DNA of 64,000 nt from positions 1 to 64,000 of the forward strand of contig CAITWF010000009.1 in assembly GCA_903896015.1 (NCBI GenBank), written 5' to 3'. Positions 58,828 through 64,000 of this stretch are shown here, in pieces. Position numbers and translations under genes: made by a program. The notes beneath the pieces are model-generated. The model did not search any database. It was not told where the DNA came from and worked only from the letters and a program-made list of their open reading frames with translations. The DNA is from an uncultured Opitutia bacterium. GTDB taxonomy: Bacteria > Verrucomicrobiota > Verrucomicrobiia > Opitutales > Opitutaceae. Position 1 is the first letter of the stretch; each line of letters begins with the position of its first letter.

Positions 58828-60465
58828 TCAGTGTCCGCGGTCGTCGGGCCGCGTGTAAGTCACCTTTAATTCCGCGCTGTCGAGCACGAGCCCGTTCATC
58901 GCCGCCAACAGCACGGCGCGACTCGTCTGCGCGGGAGGCACGGTGATCACCGGATGCGCCGACAGGGCGTAGACGGTGATCACGTAGGTCTTCGCGCCGG
59001 GCCCTTTCGAATGAGGCGGCGCATAGCCGGACCGGCGATCGATGCTGTTGTTACCGGCGATTCCGATTCGATGGACGTCTTTCGGCAGGGCATGCACGTC
59101 GGCCGGGATATCGTAGAGCGTCCAATACCATTTCGTGAGGCCCTCCGGATCGATGTGGTGCATGATCACGGCAAGACAGTTCGTGCCGGTGGGCGGACCG
59201 CTCCACTCGAGCGGCGGCGAAATGCTCGCGCCATCGCCGGTAAATTCGACCGGCAGCACGCCGTCCTTGCCGACGGCCGGACTGCGCAAAGTCATCGCCC
59301 CGCTGCGCGGCACGGCGATCTCCGGGGCCGGCGCCGCTTCCCGGGTGGGCCTTCGCGGCGGCGGTTCGCGTTCGGCCTGCGGCGGCCCGCGCCGCGCGTC
59401 GCCTTGATAGATATCCTCGCGCGTCGTGCCTTCTGTGGAAGCGAACTGAAATTTCCACGCGCCATCCCGTACCGGCGCATACTGCACTTTGCCGCCAGCT
59501 CGGTCGTTCACGGTGTAGTCGAGCGAGAAAGCCTTTTGATCAGGACTCACGACAAATCCGGTGATCGTCGCGCCGCGCAGCGGGGGTTGGGCGGGCCGCG
59601 GACTCCACGCGCGCGGCTGCGGATCAACCTGGCCCTCGAGTTCGACCACGGCGCCATGGAAACCGCCGTTCACGTAGGGATATTTCGTCGATGCATGATA
59701 GTGATAGCCGAGGCCCGCGGTCTCGTGGCCATCGAACGCATCGAGGTTCGTCGGTGCGCTGCCATCCGGTTCGGTGAGTCCGTAGATCGGATAACCATCG
59801 AGCGCGATCGCGATGGGCAAACCGCGTCCGAGCACGCTTTGCAGATGCAGCGGCGCGACGTGATAATGATAGTCGTCCGCCCGCCCGCAATGGCCGCCCC
59901 ATTGGTCGAGTTCGCCGATTTCCGCCGAGAGTTCGCCGCGGTTGTTCTGCGGGTTGAAGATCGGGATGCCGTTCGCCGCAATCGCGATCGCCCCGCGCAG
60001 GAATCGCCCCTTGATCGAAACCGGATGAGTCGAGGGTTCGGGATGCAGCGGAATGCGCCATGCGTTCACGCCGACATACGCCTGCGGCAGGGGCACCTGC
60101 TGCTGCCACGCGGTGATGCCGATCATCATGCCGTGCGCAGGTAAGCCATTCGACTCTACAAAAATAAATCGGTCCGTCACGCGCACGCGCACCGCCGGAG
60201 TAAAGCGTTCGAAAAGCTGCGCCGCCCGCGGCAATACCCCTCCGCCTCCACCCTCATCCGTTGCAACGATCAGCGATACGTCCGGCGGAGCAAATTCCCG
60301 CGCGAAGCGCAGCGCCGTCGTGTCGTGTTCGGCATTGCCGATCAGGTGCGCGCGACCGACTGGTGACGCAGCGGCGAACAACAGAATCGTCATCCATCGG
60401 TTGAATGGGTTTGCGGCTCGGCAGGCAGGGGCGCGTAGCATCCCGTCAGTAAACGCGGGCAGCAT
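58828..60465 (-). CDS. Exported YHYH-PEBP fusion protein
   Basis: The product has 545 residues; starts at 60465 or 60441 are both possible. A signal peptide (ending VGRA) is followed by a YHYH domain (about 70-310) with RADDYHYHVAPLHL and GYHYHASTKYPY, then a Pro/Arg-rich linker (about 345-390). The C-terminal YbhB/PEBP (Raf-kinase-inhibitor-like) domain (about 395-540) has VEFTGDGASISPPLEWSG and YTLYDIPA-like WYWTLYDIP. PEBP domains bind anionic ligands such as phosphate groups, which fits the phosphoesterase genes downstream. It is the first gene of the operon. Confidence 0.92.
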   Translation of the reverse strand: MLPAFTDGMLRAPACRAANPFNRWMTILLFAAASPVGRAHLIGNAEHDTTALRFAREFAPPDVSLIVATDEGGGGGVLPRAAQLFERFTPAVRVRVTDRFIFVESNGLPAHGMMIGITAWQQQVPLPQAYVGVNAWRIPLHPEPSTHPVSIKGRFLRGAIAIAANGIPIFNPQNNRGELSAEIGELDQWGGHCGRADDYHYHVAPLHLQSVLGRGLPIAIALDGYPIYGLTEPDGSAPTNLDAFDGHETAGLGYHYHASTKYPYVNGGFHGAVVELEGQVDPQPRAWSPRPAQPPLRGATITGFVVSPDQKAFSLDYTVNDRAGGKVQYAPVRDGAWKFQFASTEGTTREDIYQGDARRGPPQAEREPPPRRPTREAAPAPEIAVPRSGAMTLRSPAVGKDGVLPVEFTGDGASISPPLEWSGPPTGTNCLAVIMHHIDPEGLTKWYWTLYDIPADVHALPKDVHRIGIAGNNSIDRRSGYAPPHSKGPGAKTYVITVYALSAHPVITVPPAQTSRAVLLAAMNGLVLDSAELKVTYTRPDDRGH

Positions 60466-60549
60466 TAACCGCCCACCGGGAATTTTATTAAAATACTTTC
60501 ATTATTCCCCGCTTGACCCTGCCAGCGAAGCGGCGGCGGATGACAGGCG
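60466..60549. promoter_or_regulatory. AT-rich divergent control region
   Basis: This 84-bp spacer separates the minus-strand operon from the plus-strand two-component genes. It is far more AT-rich than its surroundings and contains the palindrome ATTTTATTAAAAT (60482-60494), with GGGAAT and ATTCCC flanking it. It should hold promoters in both directions and is a natural site for autoregulation by the OmpR-type protein. Confidence 0.5.
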
Positions 60550-61242
60550 TTGAAAATTCTGCTGGTCGAGGACGATCCCAAACTGGCGGCGCTCGCGGTC
60601 AAGGGACTGCGTGCCCGCGGCTTCGTGGTCGATCACGCAGACAACGGGGATGATGGTTTCACCCTCGCGACGACCCGGAGTTACGACTCACTGGTGCTCG
60701 ATATCATGCTGCCGGGGCGAGACGGCCTGAGCATTCTTCGACAGCTCCGAGCGATGAACCTCGGCATACCCGTGGTGCTGGTCACCGCTCGAAATGCGCT
60801 GAACGAGCGCCTTGAGGGCCTCAACCTCGGAGCCGACGACTATCTTGCAAAACCGTATTATGTGGAGGAACTCATCGCCCGGCTCCAAGCCGTGGTCCGG
60901 CGTGCGAGCGGACTCGGGCTTAGCATCCTGCAGAATGGCGGCGTAACGGTGAATCTTGTCAGCCGCGAAGTTCGCATCGGGACGGCCTCCGTTGAATTGA
61001 CCGCGCGGGAATTTGCGTTGCTGACCTACCTGATGCGCTCTCCCGGTCAGACCTTCACCCGGGCACAGATTTGTGAGCATGTGTGGAGCTACCACTTCGA
61101 TCCCGGAACGAACCTCGTCGACGTCTACGTCCAGCACGTACGCAAAAAACTTGGCGAGCAAGGGACTGGCATCATCGAAACCGTGCGCGGCGTGGGCTAC
61201 CGCGTGCGCGCCGTACGGGACGTCGACCCGGCGCGGTCATGA
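60550..61242 (+). CDS. OmpR/PhoB-family response regulator
   Basis: The 230-residue product, from a TTG start, has a receiver with VEDDPKL, phosphoacceptor D51 (VLDIMLPGRDG), the Thr in LVTAR and the Lys in LAKPYY. A winged-helix output domain follows (about 130-222) with VELTAREFALLTYLM and ETVRGVGYRV. It resembles CusR/CopR-like members of the family. It is divergent from the phosphoesterase/sulfatase operon and overlaps its kinase gene by 4 nt, so it is the prime candidate regulator of that cluster. Confidence 0.95.
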   Translation: MKILLVEDDPKLAALAVKGLRARGFVVDHADNGDDGFTLATTRSYDSLVLDIMLPGRDGLSILRQLRAMNLGIPVVLVTARNALNERLEGLNLGADDYLAKPYYVEELIARLQAVVRRASGLGLSILQNGGVTVNLVSREVRIGTASVELTAREFALLTYLMRSPGQTFTRAQICEHVWSYHFDPGTNLVDVYVQHVRKKLGEQGTGIIETVRGVGYRVRAVRDVDPARS

Positions 61243-62687
61243 GTTCGTTCCGTTTCCGCTTCGCACTGCTGGCAGGAGCCATCGCGGCGCTACTGCTCGT
61301 TGCCACCGGCATCTATGCCTGGCGGCTGACCACGCACTTCAATTTTGATCGCCTCGACCGCGAGCTCCGCAATCTCGGCGCCGCCAATTTGGACCGCGTC
61401 GTGGGTGATGAGCACTGGCGCCGGGTGGAGACCGCGCTCCGTTCGGTTTCGGGTGCGGATCGCTCGCCCGGTTATGCAATTTCGGTGATAAACTATGGGC
61501 GCCCAGTCTACCAATCGCCCCAGTGGCCTTCTGGTATCGATTTCGAAGCGGTCAAGCCGGCCGAAACCTACGAGGGCGGCAGAGACCTTGCGGCAACACC
61601 GCAACCCCCGCGCTCCGGCGAGCCGATCTCGCCGCGCAATCCGGCGCTCCCGCGGCGAGAACCGCGCTTCTTCACCACCCGGGCCGACGGCGGCACGTGG
61701 CGCGTGGCGGTGATGGGCAATCCCTACACAATCTTCGTGCTCGCGGCAAACATCGACGAGTTTGACGCCGGCCTTGCCGGACTGCGCCGCGCGTTCCTCG
61801 CCGCGCTGCCGGCTGCGCTTGTGCTGGTTGGAGCGGGGGCATGGCTGCTGGCGGGTTGGGCCCTGCGCCCATTGCACGCGTTGACCCAGGCAGCCGAGCG
61901 TGTGACCGCGCGAGGACTCGATCAACGAATCGAAGCTCCAAATAACGTCCGAGAATTTCAGCGGCTCGTGCAAGTTTTCAATGAAATGCTCGACCGCCTC
62001 GAAAAAAGCTTTCACCAAGCGACACGGTTCAGCGCCGACGCTTCGCACGAACTGAAGACGCCGCTCGCGCTGCTGCAGGCCGAGTTGGAAGAGGCCCTCG
62101 CCACGGCACCCGCCGGTTCACCGCACCAACAGACCTGCACGAGCCTCCTCGAGGAAGTGCATCGTCTCAAAGCCATCGTGCAAAAACTTCTCCTGCTATC
62201 GCTCGCGGATTCCGGACGACTCGAGATTCATCGCGAGCCGACGGACCTCGCCGCGCTGCTCACCAACGTGATCGAAGACAGCGCCGCGCTCGCACCCACG
62301 CTGACCATCGAAACAAACTTGGCCGCCGGCGTCATGGTCGAGTCGGACGCAGTGCTTTTGGAACAGGCGCTGCAAAATCTCGCCGGCAACGCGATCAAAT
62401 ACAACCGAGGGGGCGGCAAAATCCAGTTCACGCTGCGCGTCGTTTCCTGCGTTGCTTTCGTCGAAGTCGGCAACACCGGTTCAGGTATCGCCGCCGAGGA
62501 TCGGCCGCGCATGTTTGAGCGATTCTTTCGCGGTGACCGCTCGCGCCGTCGGGGTTCTGCCGCTGGCGTCGGTCTCGGCCTGAGCTTGTCGCGGGAAATT
62601 CTGCGAGCGCACGGGGGCGACCTTAAATTGGAGGCCTCACGTGACGACTGGACGCAATTTGTCGCATCCCTACCGTGCATCGCCTGA
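61239..62687 (+). CDS. Membrane sensor histidine kinase
   Basis: The product has 482 residues from the ATG at 61239 (ATGA overlap with the regulator gene). Two membrane helices (about 9-31 and 187-209) enclose a periplasmic domain of about 155 residues rich in Pro and Arg. Then come a HAMP domain (about 210-262), HisKA with H270 in ADASHELKTPL, and a HATPase domain with N box NLAGNAIKYN, NTGSGI and GVGLGLSLS. The kinase type matches heavy-metal or cell-envelope sensors; the signal is unknown. Confidence 0.94.
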   Translation: MSSFRFRFALLAGAIAALLLVATGIYAWRLTTHFNFDRLDRELRNLGAANLDRVVGDEHWRRVETALRSVSGADRSPGYAISVINYGRPVYQSPQWPSGIDFEAVKPAETYEGGRDLAATPQPPRSGEPISPRNPALPRREPRFFTTRADGGTWRVAVMGNPYTIFVLAANIDEFDAGLAGLRRAFLAALPAALVLVGAGAWLLAGWALRPLHALTQAAERVTARGLDQRIEAPNNVREFQRLVQVFNEMLDRLEKSFHQATRFSADASHELKTPLALLQAELEEALATAPAGSPHQQTCTSLLEEVHRLKAIVQKLLLLSLADSGRLEIHREPTDLAALLTNVIEDSAALAPTLTIETNLAAGVMVESDAVLLEQALQNLAGNAIKYNRGGGKIQFTLRVVSCVAFVEVGNTGSGIAAEDRPRMFERFFRGDRSRRRGSAAGVGLGLSLSREILRAHGGDLKLEASRDDWTQFVASLPCIA

Positions 62688-62688
62688 C

Positions 62689-64000
62689 TCAGCCGGCCAC
62701 CAGTTTCCCTGCGAGGCGGTTGGTTTCTTCCACCAGCCGAGGCAGCTCGACAGTGGTCAGCCGCCCGTGATCGACGACCCGGCGGCCGTTGATAAAACTG
62801 AAGTCCACGGCGTCGGCCTGGCAGAGCACCAGCGCCGCCACGACGTCATGCTGCGCTCCGGCAAAAGCCGGCCGATCTAGGTCGAACGTGATAAAATCGG
62901 CCGACATGCCCGGCGCGATGCTCCCAATGTCGTCGCGGCCGAGCACACGCGCCCCGCCAAGCGTAGCGAGTTCCAGCGCTTCACGCGCAGTCATTGCCGA
63001 GGCGTCCTGCGCGGCGACGCGCGCGAGGAAGCAGGCCGCGCGCGCTTCGTGCAGCAGATTCGTGGCGTCGTTCGACGCAGCACCGTCCACGCCGAGCCCG
63101 ACGGGCACGCGCGCACAGAGCATTTTCTTGATGGGCGCGATGCCGCTCGCGAGGCGCATGTTGCTGCACGGACAGTGCGCCACGCCCGTGCCCGTGCGGC
63201 CAAACTTCGCGATCGAGTCGTCGCTCAACTGCACACAGTGCGCATGCCAAACGTCGGCCCCCACCCAGCCAACGCTCTCGGCATAGTCGCCGGGCGTCAG
63301 GCCAAATCTCTCCAGACTGTAGGCGACGTCGGATTTATTCTCTGCGAGATGCGTATGCAGCCGTACGCCCGGATGCGCCCGCGCGAGCGAAGCCGATTCA
63401 CGCATCAGGTCGCGCGAGACGGAAAACGGCGAGCACGGCGCGAGTGACACGCGCGTCATCGAATAACGCGCGGGGTCGTGGTGGTCCTCAATGAGACGCT
63501 GGCTGTCGCGGAGGATGGCGGCTTCGTTTTCGACGAGCGCATCTGGCGGCAGCCCGCCCGCGCTTTCGCCGACGCTCATGCTGCCCCGACACGCATGAAA
63601 GCGCAGGCCAATGTCGCGCACCGCCCGAATCTCGTCGTCGAGCGTGCAGTCGTTGGGAAAGAGATAGAGGTGATCGCTCGAAGTCGTGCAGCCAGAGAGC
63701 ATGAGTTCCGCGGCCGCCATCTGGGCGCTCACGTAGACACCCTCAGCGGTGAGCCGTGACCAAATCGGATAGAGCGTCTTCAACCATTGAAAAAGATCGC
63801 AGTCCTGCGCGGCGGGAATGGCACGCGTCAGCGTCTGGTAGAAGTGGTGGTGGGTGTTGACGAGCCCGGGCAACACCACGTGGTTTCCGTGCAAATCGAG
63901 CACTTCGTCGGCGGTGGCGGGCAGCGTGGCCGTCGCGCCGATCTGCTCGACTACGCCGTCACGGGCGAAGATCGCGGCGCCGCGCAATTCCTCGCGCGCG
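62689..64000 (-). CDS. 8-Oxoguanine deaminase (amidohydrolase), N-terminus beyond the window
   Basis: The frame stays open to the right edge, so the first 10-30 codons are missing. The visible 430-plus residues match 8-oxoguanine deaminases: NTHHHFYQTLTRAIP (metal histidines), SGCTTSSDHLYLFPN, CRGSMSVGES, HTHLAEN, WHAHCVQL and GVDGAASND with the metal Asp. It converts 8-oxoguanine to urate, part of oxidised-purine clearance and scavenging. Its stop codon lies 1 bp from the convergent kinase stop codon. Confidence 0.93.
   Translation of the reverse strand, partial: AREELRGAAIFARDGVVEQIGATATLPATADEVLDLHGNHVVLPGLVNTHHHFYQTLTRAIPAAQDCDLFQWLKTLYPIWSRLTAEGVYVSAQMAAAELMLSGCTTSSDHLYLFPNDCTLDDEIRAVRDIGLRFHACRGSMSVGESAGGLPPDALVENEAAILRDSQRLIEDHHDPARYSMTRVSLAPCSPFSVSRDLMRESASLARAHPGVRLHTHLAENKSDVAYSLERFGLTPGDYAESVGWVGADVWHAHCVQLSDDSIAKFGRTGTGVAHCPCSNMRLASGIAPIKKMLCARVPVGLGVDGAASNDATNLLHEARAACFLARVAAQDASAMTAREALELATLGGARVLGRDDIGSIAPGMSADFITFDLDRPAFAGAQHDVVAALVLCQADAVDFSFINGRRVVDHGRLTTVELPRLVEETNRLAGKLVAG

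Overview
The window is GC-rich, densely coded chromosomal DNA from a Gram-negative heterotroph. The best guess is an Opitutus-like member of the Verrucomicrobiota (Opitutaceae). This is inferred from gene content: a CE15-type glucuronoyl esterase, a DUF1080 glycosidase-type protein, a sulfatase, YHYH-domain proteins, a DUF5069 protein and a tandem C-terminal domain shared by large exported proteins. No rRNA, tRNA, CRISPR array, insertion sequence or prophage was seen.

Layout. 0.2-2.3 kb: exported DUF1080 protein and an unknown exported protein. 2.6-5.4 kb: sigma-54 activator and sensor kinase. 5.5-15.8 kb: accessory stretch with three single-domain response regulators (one frameshifted), two related exported repeat proteins, a type IV pilin-like protein, a sigma factor, a PRC-barrel protein and a 1359-residue sedolisin-type protease carrying an NHL propeller. 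15.9-21.9 kb: a minus-strand operon encoding the lower Weimberg route from xylonate to 2-oxoglutarate, divergent from a CE15-like esterase, so probably glucuronoxylan use. 21.9-40.6 kb: mostly housekeeping genes (ndk, SDR39U1-type epimerase, photolyase, glgA, rnr, an IorAB-type molybdenum hydroxylase, a family B DNA polymerase, proS-clpS-DUF2017-like, argA, a RidA-family protein). 40.6-46.3 kb: nitrogen and purine scavenging (NMT1-like binding lipoprotein, amidase, amidohydrolase, NUP-family protein, NCS2 permease). An 8-oxoguanine deaminase runs off the right edge.

46.5-62.7 kb is the most unusual part. Two consecutive minus-strand operons encode three paralogous secreted metallophosphoesterases, a sulfatase, two YHYH proteins (one fused to a PEBP domain), a secreted beta-rich protein and an ECF-type sigma factor whose gene overlaps both neighbours by 4 nt. 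An OmpR/kinase pair is transcribed divergently from an AT-rich 84-bp spacer. I read this as a regulated extracellular phospho- and sulfo-ester scavenging system. Four large exported proteins in the window (the protease, two phosphoesterases and one YHYH protein) end in the same tandem pair of about 130-residue domains, a candidate surface-targeting or adhesion module.
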